Part shown: in pieces, positions 28,033 to 40,335 of the stretch
How positions within the stretch are numbered: the first letter of the stretch is position 1
Layout: each line of letters opens with the position of its first letter
NCBI GenBank assembly: GCA_963930775.1
Contig: OZ005700.1
Location: forward strand, 8,504,609 to 8,568,608
DNA: 64,000 bases
Origin: Cliona cf. orientalis
Taxonomy: Eukaryota > Porifera > Demospongiae > Clionaida > Clionaidae
Reading direction: 5' to 3'
The notes under the pieces: model-generated
What the model was told of the DNA's origin: nothing
Seen by the model: only the letters and a program-made list of their open reading frames with translations
Databases searched by the model: none
Position numbers and translations under genes: made by a program

Positions 28033-29695
28033 TTACTGATCCAGCCATTGATATCTGTCGTCATCCAAAAGCTCAGCCAATAGTTTGTTGTATGGTCTAT
28101 AGACCTCATCTAGTAGATTTTTTGTATCGTTCCTCATTGCTGCTTGACTTACACCACTACGAGCGTTCGCTTTAGTCAGCCATTTCTCCATCTCCCCCCT
28201 AGCCACCTGCTTCAGTCCAAGAAAGTCGACAATCTCATCCATCGCCTCGGTAAAGTCAGCCACCATGTCTTCCATTCTCAAAAACAGAAACTGTTCTCTC
28301 GGAAAGAACTGTAGCCACTTCCTTATATGGATGTAGTACAGTCCGATGTGGAACTTGTGTGCAATCCGATTGATGGAAGCCATTTTTGTTAGATACTTGA
28401 ATCCACTGGCGCACTCAAATAGGGACGAGATTTTCAGGCAATCTTTAAACCGACTAGTAACGGATACCACTTCTGAGTGAAAACTCTCTGAGACATTCTT
28501 TCTATTTCCAGTCCCCACTGGCCACTTCTCCCCTAGGTCTCCTAGATGATACTTGAAACTCCAGACGAAGTGAGAATAGAGACGAGTGGTAGGGTTACGC
28601 ATCACAACAACAAATTTGGCCTTTGGTTGCACTCTCGAAAGAACCGCTGGCATGGCACAATAGTCTTGACTACGTCGGAAGAAGTTAGAGTCCCAAAGGA
28701 GAGACTGACTACCATCATAGGTCACGATATCGACATCATTGCTTCTGCTTTTTTCTTCTATCTTCTCGCTAGCTTTTTTGAAGAACAATAAGTACGTCCA
28801 AACATGAAACATGGCGTAGTCTTGGGGAAAACTGGCAATGTTACTCAAATCATTCACTCTTGTCCACCAGTGTGGCTCCTTATCAAGTGGGCTGGTAATC
28901 TGGGGGTGCCTCTGGAAAGCTTCATGAAGTGAGGTTGTTGCGCTTTTCGGAAACCCTGCAACATAAAAGTACGGCAAACACACCAGCAATCTACGATGGG
29001 TGAACATCTTCAGGAGGGACTCTTTACCGTGCTGTTTTCTTAGCTGCTGCAGTCCCTTGCCCACTTCTGGTCGAAGATAGTTGAGCAGGATTGTATCTAG
29101 ATTGCTACCAGTGGTGACGTTGGCATAGAAACAGGGGTTCTTGTGGCGCGTGAAGAGGGATGGTTCAGGAACAACCAATCGTACGGCATCGAGAAACTGC
29201 CGAGCAGCTTGGCCCACCTGTCTGATAACACTAGCATTCTCTCTCAGTCTAGCCTCGCTGATTCCCATGGTTTTACTACACCTGAGGAGGTCATCATGAA
29301 TGGTAGCGTTCCTGCTGGTGGTAGGAGTAAGAGGCTGCGATGAGGCAAACATTCTTGAATTCTCGTGTGATCGGGATATGCGGTGATAATATGGATCAAT
29401 ATCGTTTTCTTCTGTTACTGCCGCAGGGGTGGTGCCATGTCTTGGTATTCCTCTCATCTCCAATACCTGCAATTTAATACCAACTGACTAGTTTATGCCA
29501 GAGACTGGGTGGAGCATAAAATCTTGCCTCCTTCCTCATATTTTGACGGAGTCTCGATGAATCTCCATATTCACGGAAGAAGTACCAGCCTATGATCATA
29601 ACAAGAATGGAGGTAGCCGCCACGAGCATCAAGAAACTAGTTCTCAGGGATGGATCTTGCCGCATCGTCCAGAGAGTGCAGACGACCTTTACCAT
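28033..29695 (-). CDS. CHST15-like carbohydrate sulfotransferase D
   Basis: The fourth family member, outside HPS1. Two exons are 29528-29695 and 28033-29466 (about 533 residues), separated by a 61-bp intron with a GC donor (GGAGGCAAGA). Reading through gives a stop, and the only GT alternatives leave introns of 14-22 bp. The membrane anchor is about residues 19-38 (SFLMLVAATSILVMIIGWYF). The PAPS loop is AGFPKSATTSLHEAF, so the Gly of the usual PKSGTT is Ala; activity may be altered. The signature DKEPHWWTRV, the 3'-phosphate site KFVVVMRNPTTRLYSHFVW and the C-terminal DEVYRPYNKLLAEL are present. It is clearly more diverged than A-C, and the intron is unique to it. Confidence 0.86.
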
Positions 29696-30084
29696 TTATG
29701 CCTTCGTCCCTAATGTTGGCAAAGGTCGTCATAATAATTGTATAGTTGGTAATGGTCATCAAAATTACAAAATTAATGTTGACATGTACAGTGGAAATTA
29801 AAAAAAAAATGATGAAGGTGAGGACATTTGCACATTGATAGATGATAAAATAAGTATGATACACACACATTCATTGTATGACAGTACTGGGGAAGGATAT
29901 AAATTTATTATGTCGTAAGAGGGGCGGGACCAGTAATCTGCGGTAATAAAAAAACAACAACATTGACATACTATCTGCTTACTCTCAAAAAAGGCAAACT
30001 TACTGCATTGCAATTGAAGGTTACAAGGCCTTGCTCATGATTCATAATTGAGCATGGTTCATCGATGGAAGGCCTTATATCCAC
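29696..30084. other. Intergenic DNA with an inverted repeat at the sulfotransferase D start
   Basis: No gene. GACGACCTTT (29681-29690, overlapping the start of D) is inverted as AAAGGTCGTC at 29720-29729. The rest is AT-rich. Confidence 0.4.
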
Positions 30085-32155
30085 CTATACACATAAGGAC
30101 ACAATAATGCACAATGACATAAGGACACAATAATTATAACATCTGAGATTGAAATTCATAGGGCCATTAAATCGTATAAGGAAGAAGGGATGAGGTATGT
30201 ATAATAATACAAGAGTACTATTGTTCCGACAGCTAACCTGAGTACAGTACCGAGACATTGTACATGCACATGTACAGCGAAAACATTTCAGCAAGAGGGG
30301 TCGGTCACTGTCTCCAATAAAATGCCACTGCTGAAAATTTTTCGATCTCCTGCAATGATAATCACATTGTTATAAAATTTGACCAATAGCAATAATTAGA
30401 TTTGGCTTACCATGATGAAGGTACAACATAGACAGGGGCGCATCTGTTTGGTGATTCCTCCTGCCATGGGGAGAGGAAGGTGGTAAGTGTTTGCCTTGAC
30501 TGACAAGTAAGCTCCAGGTTTAGTGCTTCAAGACGGCGAATGTCCATTAAATCAACATCATTCACTCTTTGTTGATGCTCTGATTCGCTGCGTCCAGTCA
30601 AGAAATCAGCAGTTTCAGTTTCAACCCTAGTAAAAACAGTTCCAATAATATTAACAATAATATTATTATTGTGCTATAATCTCTACTTTTCATTTCCATT
30701 TCTTTCCTCATCCTCTTTTGGCTCCTCAGGCAAGGTACCTTCCCCCTCGACACTGAAATGGTAGGAGTATGTTGAATCAGCTAATTATATAGTATATCGG
30801 ATAAGCTTACCTAACCGGTTGTTGAAATGAGACGGCTTCATGTTCACGCTCAACTTCCGAGATTCTTTCCTGGATACTAAACAGAAAAAAAATTAACCAC
30901 ATTATCACTAAAAATTACACTCAATTCCTTACTCAGCAGGACGTTGGAATTGGGCACGTATCGGTTCGTGAACAGGAGTCGGTGGTCTTGAATTAATAGA
31001 AATAGTCCTCCGGCGCTGCTGAGGTGAGAGCTTGTTAGCATCCAACTGATTCGACCTGGCACCATGCTCAATCAAGAGCTTGCACACAGCAGTGTTGTTT
31101 CTCCTGTAGGCTTCGTGCAGAAGGCTGGTACGTCCGGCCGGGTCACAAAGGAGCTTGTTGATGTCGACACCAAACTCCTTGAGGAGCTCAAGACCCAACG
31201 TAATCTGCTCCACGTCGAGGCTGAGAAAGTGGTACCACGGAGTGTAGCCACCCCGCTTGTTGGGCACTAGCATTGCACGCACAGGTATTGAATTGGTACA
31301 CTTTTGGCACACTCGTAGAAAAATCTCCAGGTAGCGGATAAATCCCCTTTTCATGGCTTTGAAGAGCAGCGTGCTTGACTCGGAGATGTTCGGATCCATT
31401 CCCGTGAGTTCTGGTTGGAGCTTACATTTGATACACTCCTCCAGTAGCACCTCTACGATAGGCCACTCCTTCAGATTGAAAGCATTGATGATTGGTAGCT
31501 CTCCCTTCTTGTTTGGCTCTAAGAGTAGACGACGCTTTGTGCTCAGCTTGGTAATCGTGTTCATCAGCAGCTTGATAAGCTCGGGCTTTGCTCCACTTCG
31601 AATTGCACTGTGGAGCGGAGTATCTCCCTCCTTATCTTTGGCAGTGATAAGACTGATGAGAGAGTTCTTTCGTAAGACGCTGAAGCACAGTTTAACGACC
31701 TCCTCCTCAATGTCACCTGCCATTAGAGCGTGGACTATTGTGTATCGAAACCGAGCGTCTCTCATCTTGAGATGTTGGTGTGGCCAGGTGCTCAGACCCT
31801 TCAGCTGTTTCTTGTTGTCCCGTATCCATCTTGTCCAGCACTTTATCTGACTGATTGTGTTTCCCTACAATACAAGGGTATAAAGTAACCGCGAAAGTAA
31901 ATTTTAAGTATAAATCAGTTTTGGTGTTCATACAAATTCTAACTAGCGCGGCACGCACTTTCGGCGGCAATATTGACAATCGCCACAGGCAGAGTTAACT
32001 TATACGTGTAGCAGCACGCGTATGCGTATGTATGATAATATTAATTTTTGCCATCCTTTGGCTGGCACGTTTGGCAATCAATCACAAACTCATAACATCA
32101 TGATGGTAAGTACACTACCAAATTTACGCTTTACCTGAGTTTGATAGGCGTCCAT
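30085..32155 (-). CDS. Ankyrin-repeat protein of unknown function
   Basis: Exons in coding order are 32135-32155 (MDAYQTQ), 30933-31864, 30811-30876, 30687-30752, 30411-30626 and 30085-30349, giving about 521 residues. Exon 2 carries about five ankyrin-type units: EGDTPLHSAIRSGAKPELIKLL, KGELPIINAFNLKEWPIVEVLL, one beginning ESSTLLFKAMKRG, GYTPWYHFLSL, and GRTSLLHEAYRRNNTAVCKLL. The middle is acidic and charged. The last exon is Cys-rich (KCFRCTCACTMSRYC) and ends in a hydrophobic segment that could be a membrane anchor; that exon is the least certain. The short first exon was chosen because it has an ATG, a good donor and the right phase. No specific family is recognised. Confidence 0.65.
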
Positions 32156-32599
32156 ATTATGTTCCGTGGACGGTAGAAAAGATGAACAAAACTTTAAAGT
32201 AGATCTGGAAGAGATTTGTGTTGAATAGCTGCGTAATATAAAGTAGTAGTACGCTGGGATGGGGTCCGGTAGTAGTACTTGGTACTAGTCAACGTCACGG
32301 TTGTTTACAATTTCGCTTGTTAATCACGTGTCAACCACCCCTCCTAACACACCCGCACCTAATTAATAACGTTAATCCTGTAAACGAGATTCAATTAGGA
32401 ACACAACACTTGCCGGCTATTAAATGAAAAATAGACGAATATTGCATCTAAAAAATAGTTTTGCACACACTCAAACTCCTACACAACAATAAATTTTCAT
32501 AACAAATCTGCAAGGAAAAAAGTGGGTTACATGTACAATGTTCCTTATATGACAGTGTACAGTGCAGCCTGTTGCGATTATATTATAACAACTAGTTCC
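32156..32599. other. Intergenic DNA between ankyrin gene promoter and DBNL 3' end
   Basis: Should contain the promoter of the minus-strand ankyrin gene (near 32160-32350, with an ATCACGTG E-box-like site near 32322-32330) and the 3' UTR of DBNL. No gene seen. Confidence 0.35.
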
Positions 32600-33285
32600 C
32601 TATACCAGCTCGACATAGTTGGCGGGGAAGAGTCCATAGGAGCCGTCCAGCTGTCGGACGCCCCTCCACCAACCCGCGTCAATCTGCTCTATGTTGGTAA
32701 TGATCTCATCGGGATCAAATGAGATCTCAGTCTCGTCAGCTGAGGGAGGGAGAAAGTAGAAAGATAGACATCTGAAATTACTATGTTCCAGCCCCTTTCA
32801 ATGCCACCTTAGGCTATTAATTATTATTATCAGGAGTACATTAGAATGTACTCCTGTTATTATTACACTTTGGAGCTATTATAGCCATGTACCTGCTTCA
32901 TAGTCATAGATGGTCTTTGCACATAGGCCCTCCTATAGCAAAAAGAGACAAACCACATATAGACAAACTGTATATAAGGTGCTCAGTTTTGAGTTTGTTT
33001 TTTTTTTAACTATGGCAACAGACTTACATCACCACCACCACCACCACCACCCCCAGTGGCAGCTGCTGACTCAGCGTCGTCATAGAGAGGTTGCTCGGGT
33101 TCCTCCATTCCCTGGACATCGTCGTACATCGGCTGGTCAGGCTCCTGTTCGTAGTCTCCCTCTTGAGCGTAGTCTCCATCGTCTTGGGGAGGTGGGGGTT
33201 GCTGGACATCTTGAACATCATCGTAGAGCTCCTGCTCAGGCTCCTCAGGGTACTGTTGCTCTGTGGGGTGTGATGGAGGGGGGGA

Positions 33286-33318
<33 letters not shown>

Positions 33319-34934
33319 AGGGAGAGAGGAGTAGAAAACACAATACAATTAAAGCTATAGGCAAGATTTCATGTACTCCCAAGTACATGTACCTTGCTGA
33401 GCTGATTCCACATCATCATACATCGGTTGCTCAGGCTCTTCTGGATACGCCTCTTGATACGGCTCTGGCTCCGGTTCCGGTTCTGGCTCGGGTTCCGGTT
33501 CTGGTTCTGGTTCCGGAGTTGGCTCGCGTGGTGCAGGGGGTGGAGCCTTGGGCATCTTCTTAGGTGGACGTGCAGGGGCAGGGGGAGGTGGTTCTTGGGC
33601 TTTCTCCTCGAATCCGGCCATCTTTGCTCGAACAGCAGAGCCGACGGCTGAGCGCTCTTGTACCCTACGTCTCTGGTTCTCCTGCTTCTCACGCTCCAGT
33701 TGAGCGTCCACCTCACCTTCTCGCTGCCTCAAGCGACTTTGCTGGGGGGGGGGGGGGGGTGGAGGGGGAGGGGGGCAGAGAATATTCACACAATGTACAT
33801 CATGGATTTCAAACACTGACAGCTGCATAGGGATTCCCTAGTCATGTGACTCACCAAAGCCGCTTCCCTCTCCTCCACTTCTCTCCTCTGTTGCTCACGC
33901 TCTTGCCTCCTGAAAGAACATGACAAGTTACATGTGGTTACAAATCAATCACGGCAATAGGCCAGCGTCCTTACTTTTGCTCATCGATGCGCTTGGCCCT
34001 GTCTTGTGCGACTTGATCACGAGCAGCCGACTCTTGGGTCTATAATATAAAATTTGTTTGGGGGGGGGGGGGGGCACATGTGAGTCTTTAAAATTAAAAT
34101 TTACTAAATTATGGTAAGGATTTAGTGATGTAACTCTGACTTACATCCCTGTTTCTACGCTCTTGTTCTTCCCTCCTTCTCTGCTCGACAGCTTCTCTCT
34201 TCTCGGAAGCTCGACGTTGCTCCTCCAGTTTCTACGAAAGAAGAACAAAAATTAGCTCACACGTACTGCAACAGATATACTGTAGTACAATGTGAATACT
34301 TCGTGTCTAAAATAGTTCATGCGATAATTTTTCGTGTTAAATATTTTTCAGACAAACGACCCTGTATCGCATACTGTTAATATTGCATATGTATTTTCGT
34401 GCATTTAATTTTCGCACAAGCCAGGCTGTCTGAAAATATTTTAACAACCAAATATTCGCGATTTACGGGTATACTGCTACAAGAGCACCACACACCCACG
34501 ACATACCTCCTGCTGGTCCCAGAATTTGTCCCTGGTCTCTGGATTAATGTCAGCTCTAGGGTTAGCCTTCTTGTACACTGAGCCCTGCACAAAAATACAA
34601 GTACAGAATGTAGTACCATGACCCCCTTTCATCATAAATTATTAGCCAAACCACACCCCCCCCCCCCCCCCCCCCCCACACACATACATGTAGATAGCCT
34701 GACAATAATTCAAAACGTGGTGGCTAGGCAAATTTTTTGCAGTATTTAGGGGAGATCAGAACCTCTAGCAGAGTGGCTTACCACAGGAGCAGCCTCGGGC
34801 ATGGGACGAGCCTTCTCCTTATGAAAACTGAAGTTAGCACCTGCAAACACAACACATAATGTACAGACACAAGATAAGTGGGTTTATTTCACTTCTCATA
34901 CAAATTGATACAACAATCAATATCTGTAAAACTG

Positions 34935-35033
<99 letters not shown>

Positions 35034-36688
35034 GACAGCTATTGGGCACCTGAAGCTTTTGATACTTTCTCTAAAACTGTATCTTCGTCTAAATCCATCT
35101 CAGATCTCGCATTGATGGTCACATGAGCTCCCTGGATGAATGAGAAAGGGCCATAAAATTAACGACTACTCGTGACAGAAGAATTGCTCCCAGTGGCTTG
35201 CTCTTACCCTAAAGAACCTGGCAATGTCTGCAGTGTGCCTGGCACAGACTCCCTTACGGTTCGGGGGAACACCTTCACCAGTCTGGAGAGAAGGAGAGAG
35301 AAAGAGAGAGAGAGGGATTAAGAGAACATATACGATTGGGCAAGAATGTGTGCTCATAAAAACTGAATAGGATATGTTTGTGAATTGTGTGGCAGGAAAC
35401 CCCTTCCTCCCCGAGCGAGAAGCCTAGCTTACCCAATTGATGAGGACGTTCTTGGGCAGCTGAGTGTTTGGATCGGTGACTCGAAGGTAGGCATACATCA
35501 CCTTGCCACCACTGAGCTCATCCACCATCTCCTCAATACCTCCATCTGTACACATGGGACAGTTATGAAATATCAGCAATACTTTAATAGCAGTGAAATG
35601 AGACATTGGGAATGTACACTGTGTAGCATTCTGAAAGCAGTCACTGAGTACACCGATACACATAACCAAAAGTTGATTTTCAACACACATACACATAATA
35701 ATATACTGGGGGCATGCAAACACTACCTCCCATTAGTACATACAGTGAAATGGTTTTAATACATCCATAATCAGCGGATACAATATACATATACATGTAC
35801 ACTTTAATGTGGGTGAGCGAGTGTGTGTGGTGGTATATACGGTTGGATCATCAATCAGAGCCACTCAACAGGCATGGTCATATATGGCAATGTTGATACT
35901 GGCTGCTGTTAGGGAAGCAGGCTAATGCACACAGTTGTAGACTACACTTATCAGGCACTGAGGGGAGAGAGGGAGGGATTCTGCTGTATTTAATATGTGT
36001 ATACATGTATATACCCCAAATCAAATGGAGTGACATTATAACATTAACTTAGTGCTTGATGAGGATGGTTTGATCTGGAAATATCACTTTAGAACACTCA
36101 CTCACCTCCAGTCTCTACCACTTTGACATCGTTGGAGTTGCCTTCATAGCCAAACACTGCCCTGGGGGTTGGCGGGAAGGGGGGAGGGAGGGAGACATTC
36201 AATAGGAAAATTCAAGAAATTTATATTAGATCAGGCTACATGTATTCTCAACAGAAATTAAAACTGTACGGTGTGGAACATGCCATTAAGAAAGAGAGGG
36301 GGCAGGGCAGGGCAGGGTCTGAGCTTAAACATCAATGGATGTACATACAAGTACATTGGGGGCCTCTTCATCTTACAATAGATTTGTAGTACACAATGTA
36401 GTTAATACATTGGCTAGCCTTGGGATATTAAAATTAAGTGGCCCTCTGCAGTACAGTGCATATCATACCACATGCTTGAATACACGCGCAAGCCTCGTCT
36501 CACTTTATATACAAGGTAGACAAATGACAGGCAAATTGCAGCAAGGCGAGAGATTACAAAAGACTGAAACAACTGGGGAAAATTTATAGGCACCTTCTAG
36601 CTTACCAGTTGGTCTCGCTCTTGTTACTGAGGACGTCATTGTAGGCAGCTAGTAGCGCCTTCTCGTTCTTCTTCAAATTTACAGACAT
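32600..36688 (-). CDS. DBNL: Drebrin-like protein / actin-binding protein 1 (ADF-H + SH3)
   Basis: mAbp1 links F-actin to endocytosis through an ADF-homology domain and an SH3 domain. Fourteen exons: 36606-36688, 36106-36161, 35433-35545, 35208-35282, 35050-35131, 34782-34840, 34507-34584, 34145-34231, 33975-34039, 33855-33909, 33393-33741, 33028-33260, 32893-32932 and 32600-32739 (about 504 residues). Residues 1-135 are the ADF-H domain ([40 protein letters not shown]). A charged Arg/Glu helix (about 180-280) is followed by a proline-rich linker with a long EP dipeptide run. Four tyrosine motifs (MYDDV, LYDDV, MYDDV, LYDDA) come next. The SH3 domain ends the protein ([24 protein letters not shown]). 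All joins keep phase. Confidence 0.93.
32824..32863. mobile_element. Possible third miniature palindrome with 7-bp duplication
   Basis: A 26-bp palindrome (32831-32856: CAGGAGTACATT, AG, AATGTACTCCTG) is flanked by TTATTAT on each side. The flanks are low complexity, so the duplication is weak evidence. It lies in the last intron of DBNL. Confidence 0.4.
34940..35031. repeat. (GA)n microsatellite in DBNL intron
   Basis: About 92 bp of pure GA in the intron between DBNL exons 5 and 6. On the coding strand it is (TC)n starting 18 bp after the donor. Confidence 0.95.
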
Positions 36689-36926
36689 CTTTTCACGGTC
36701 GCTCCGAACTCCAAACAAGGCGCTTCTGGACAATTCCAATGTAATGAGGACAACCCTGGTTAATTTTACGGTTGGTGCGCATCAATTAGAACAACACCCC
36801 TGCATTCATGTATACATGTGCATAGGATAATTTGCAGGTATTTCCATCCTTCCATAACTGTGAGGTAAGCCAATTAATCAATAAATTGACTAATAACTGC
36901 ATTACATTTATCCTCTTTGATGCAGA
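36689..36926. promoter_or_regulatory. Putative bidirectional promoter, DBNL / PPIH
   Basis: 238 bp separate divergent starts. TTTGATGCAG directly before the PPIH ATG resembles a splice acceptor, so a PPIH 5' UTR intron is possible. Confidence 0.45.
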
Positions 36927-37625
36927 ATGTCGGAGGGTGACCAAAAGCACCAGAATCCCGTGGTCTTCTTTGACATCTCCATCGGGGGCCAGGACATGGG
37001 GCGGATGAAGATGGAACTGTTCGCAGACGTGGTACCTACCACGGCAGAAAACTTTCGTCAGCTGTGTACGGGAGAATATCGGAAAGATGGTGTCCCTCAG
37101 GGCTACAAGGGAGCCCCCTTCCACCGAATCATCAAAGACTTCATGATTCAAGGTCTGCACGGCACTAGAAACCTGATTAAAATTGGCAGCTAAATAACAG
37201 AGCAATTTTCAATTTGTGTGACTCTCTAATGCTAAATTGCTAGCAACCTTCAAATGCACTATCACTCCCTCTACATAGTTATGGAGTGGTCCTTTAATTA
37301 TGGACTATTGATTGCAGGTGGAGATTTTGTGAAGGGTGATGGCACAGGTTCTTTCAGCATATACGGTCCAATGTTTGCAGACGAGAACTTCAAACTGAAG
37401 CACGATGGTCCAGGGATCCTCTCAATGGCCAATAGTGGGCCAGGGACGAATGGCTGCCAGTTCTTCATCACGTGCGCCAAGTGTGACTTTCTCGACGGGA
37501 AGCACGTCGTGTTTGGCAAGGTGATCGACGGTCTGCTCATCATGAGGAAGATAGAGAACGTTCCAACTGGTGCAAACAATAAACCAAAGCTGCCAGTAGT
37601 CATTACCCAATGTGGAGAAATGTAG
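36927..37625 (+). CDS. PPIH: Peptidyl-prolyl isomerase H (spliceosomal cyclophilin)
   Basis: CypH is the U4/U6.U5 tri-snRNP cyclophilin that binds PRPF4. Two exons, 36927-37152 and 37318-37625, code for 177 residues, the same length as the human protein. The sequence is nearly colinear with human [52 protein letters not shown], the active-site region [30 protein letters not shown] and the C-terminal [20 protein letters not shown]. The catalytic Arg (FHRIIKDF) and Phe/Met/Gln contacts are present. It is head to head with the drebrin-like gene. Confidence 0.96.
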
Positions 37626-37808
37626 TTATGTTTTTTTTTGTACACCTTTATCCACTCACAGCAAGTATTGTCATTAACAAAATTACAATTTTTTTTTTCA
37701 ATTTCAGGATGGTCATGAGCCTAAGGAAATGATACTAAATTAACAATTATTAGTGTGGAATAACGAAAAACTCATAATAATTATTATCATATACCAACTC
37801 AGTGTCTA

Positions 37809-40335
37809 TTAATCCTTCAGTCCAATTGTTTTGAGGAAGTTATCTACTTGATTGTCCAGCCAGGTCCTGTGGGGAAACTGCAGTAGATCTTCAGGGAGGT
37901 CCTTGAAGCCAATCACACAACCAACAAGAGCTCCACACACAGCTCCATTACTGCAGAGTATGATTTATTTAGACTTATGAGTATTGCTAGTAAGTACAAC
38001 ATTAACAGGAGTACTCTATCCGGACAGGAAATTATGTGATCAATTTTCATAGGAATGACCCTATTAATACTGATGGTGCTCATTATCATAGCTTCCATCA
38101 ACTCTAAAAATATTCCAAATTTTTCAAGTGCTATGGGAATGCAGTCTATTTTATGACATAATAATAATAATATAATGCTTCTCACCTGTCCGCATCACCA
38201 CCTTGCATGATGACCTTTGTGATGATATCCCTAAACTTCTTCTTCTTTGACTTCCTCAAGGCATAGAAGCCGGCTCCGAACGCCTTGTATGTGTAGCCAA
38301 TCTTCCCTCCCTCGTCCAACTTTAGGCCATCCAGAGAGGCTGATGCATGATCTCGCAGCTCCTTCCTGTGGGCGGGGTCTTCTAAAACCTTCTCACCCTC
38401 CTAAGCAATCATAGAGCCAAAATACAATGCCTTTGTGCATTATGAATATATAATTATCGTTGCTTACTTTAAGAGCTGCTTCCACTAAGTGTTTAAGTTC
38501 ATCTTTCTTTGAAGGCTTATAGTCACCTCTCAGCATCATTGCAATCTTATTGTAAAAATTATGCTACTAAAGAGTGGCTAATGATTGTGGTAATTAATGA
38601 CTTACAGCTGTAGTGACTGCAATGCAGCTGGCAGTGCATCTTGGATCAGCATGAGTCACTCTCGATATCTCTGTTGTGTTCTCCACCACCTTGGGAATAT
38701 CTGAAATAGAGATCAACGTTACTATCACTGCATGCTATAGGATCAGCTCACCATTGAAGTTCAAAACTCCCAGAATGGATGTTCTCATTATTGCACCATT
38801 GGCAGCCAAGTATCTCCTGTATTAACACAATATGTGTGGCAAAGCAAGCAGGCTGTTACTATCAAAGATAATCCAGACATGTAATATTATACAGCGGATG
38901 CCGGGAATCCATGCACGATCAGTTTCAATGTACATACGAGGTGAGAGTTCCCACCAATGTGCATCTAATTATATTAATAATGCTACCATGCCATACATAA
39001 CGATCTTAGACGCCATCTCCATGATTTCTGGGGCCAGCATCGATCGATGTGTACGCATTCTATTGACGACCTTTTACCACATGCACAATTAAACTTGCAG
39101 CTACTGGGGGATATGGTCAAGTGTTCATTATATTAATAATGCTACCATGCTATACATAATGTGCTAAAGGGAGTACATGTATACTGACTGTACCTTGATG
39201 CCTCCCACACCTCTGTAGCACAGGCTTTGGGATCCGTCAGGAAGTTAGGATGAGTCAGCACCTTCTTTGTGGTAGCTCCAATTCCCATTCCACCTATAGT
39301 GGATAAAATTACGATGTGACTAGCAATTTGTCACACAACAAAATTTAAAACTTACCTATGTCTCCAAGCTCTTTGAATCCCTGTGTCATCCACGTGTGGA
39401 GTCTGCTGGCAAAGTCCAGCACATCCACCCGACCACCCTTCTCCACGATCATTTGCAGTATCAGCAACATCTGCAATAGCGAAGAAGTTCATAATCAAGG
39501 AAGGTGTCCCCATTTCAGGGGTTCCGTTCCACTGTACGTACTTGATCAGTATCATCGGTCCAGTCTCCTTTCTTCCATCTTCATTAGCACACATGACCAA
39601 CCAGCCGCGATAAATTAAGGTCACACATGGGAAACAGGAAGGCATTAGGAATGATATCACACAGGTAAGGTAAGGGTAGGTGGTCAGTGGTATACCTTTG
39701 TCTGTGCATGTCTGGTATAATGTCAGCATAGCCGCTTGGACCCTGCTTGTAATAGCGCTTGGCCTCCTTGTGCGATATAAATTCAGTAGCTAGTCCTGCA
39801 TGCAAGGAGTGGATAAATCATGTGTGAATGTGCCTCAGGTGTATATAGCTAGTGGTTGTCTGAAGTCAGTGTGACTAAATCAAAGGCTGTGATACTCTAC
39901 AATATTTCGTATATTTTTTGCTAAATCCTAGCAAAAACTAGGGAAATTTCAGTAATTCTTACCAAAAGCATCTCCAATAGCTTGTCCATAGATTACACCC
40001 TTAATCTTGTCAACAATGTCATCCTTGGCCAGCTTGGACCAGGTCTGGTTGAAGATGTGATTACTATCCGACCCCACAGCAATCTTATCACTGTTTCCAA
40101 CAGCGGCAGACGCTCCCTGAGCAGGTGGGGACTCACCAGGAGTAGATCCATCTTGGCCTGTGCCCTCCTGACCAGTACTTGTGTCATCTTTGGGAGGCTG
40201 AGCTACAGTTTCAGCTGTTGGTGAAGTTTCATCAGGTACACTGGGAGATCCATCAGCTTCACTGGTACTGGGATTTTCATGCTCTCTTTCTTGATCCTCA
40301 AGAACTTTTGGCTGAGTATCTGTTTCTTTTTCCAT
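37809..40335 (-). CDS. ADP-ribosylglycohydrolase (DraG/ARH type)
   Basis: This fold removes ADP-ribose from proteins or small molecules using two Mg ions. Ten exons in coding order: 39963-40335, 39696-39795, 39542-39578, 39356-39470, 39194-39293, 38752-38816, 38606-38700, 38468-38545, 38186-38400 and 37809-37950 (about 439 residues). The first 95 residues are acidic, Ser/Pro/Gln-rich and probably disordered. The catalytic domain begins KIKGVIYGQAIGDAFGLATEF. Metal ligands are seen in DWTDDTDQ and GGDADSNGAVCGALVG. GMGIGATT and RYLAANGAIMRTS are the other family landmarks. All key acidic ligands are intact. It starts 579 bp from, and divergent to, a macro-PARP gene. Its target (Arg, Ser or small-molecule linkage) cannot be decided. 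Confidence 0.9.

Noticed and set aside
31713..31979. 88-residue minus-strand frame as the start of the ankyrin protein
   Set aside because: It begins at TTG and runs in a different frame from the ankyrin repeats; a short ATG exon at 32135-32155 joins in the correct phase.
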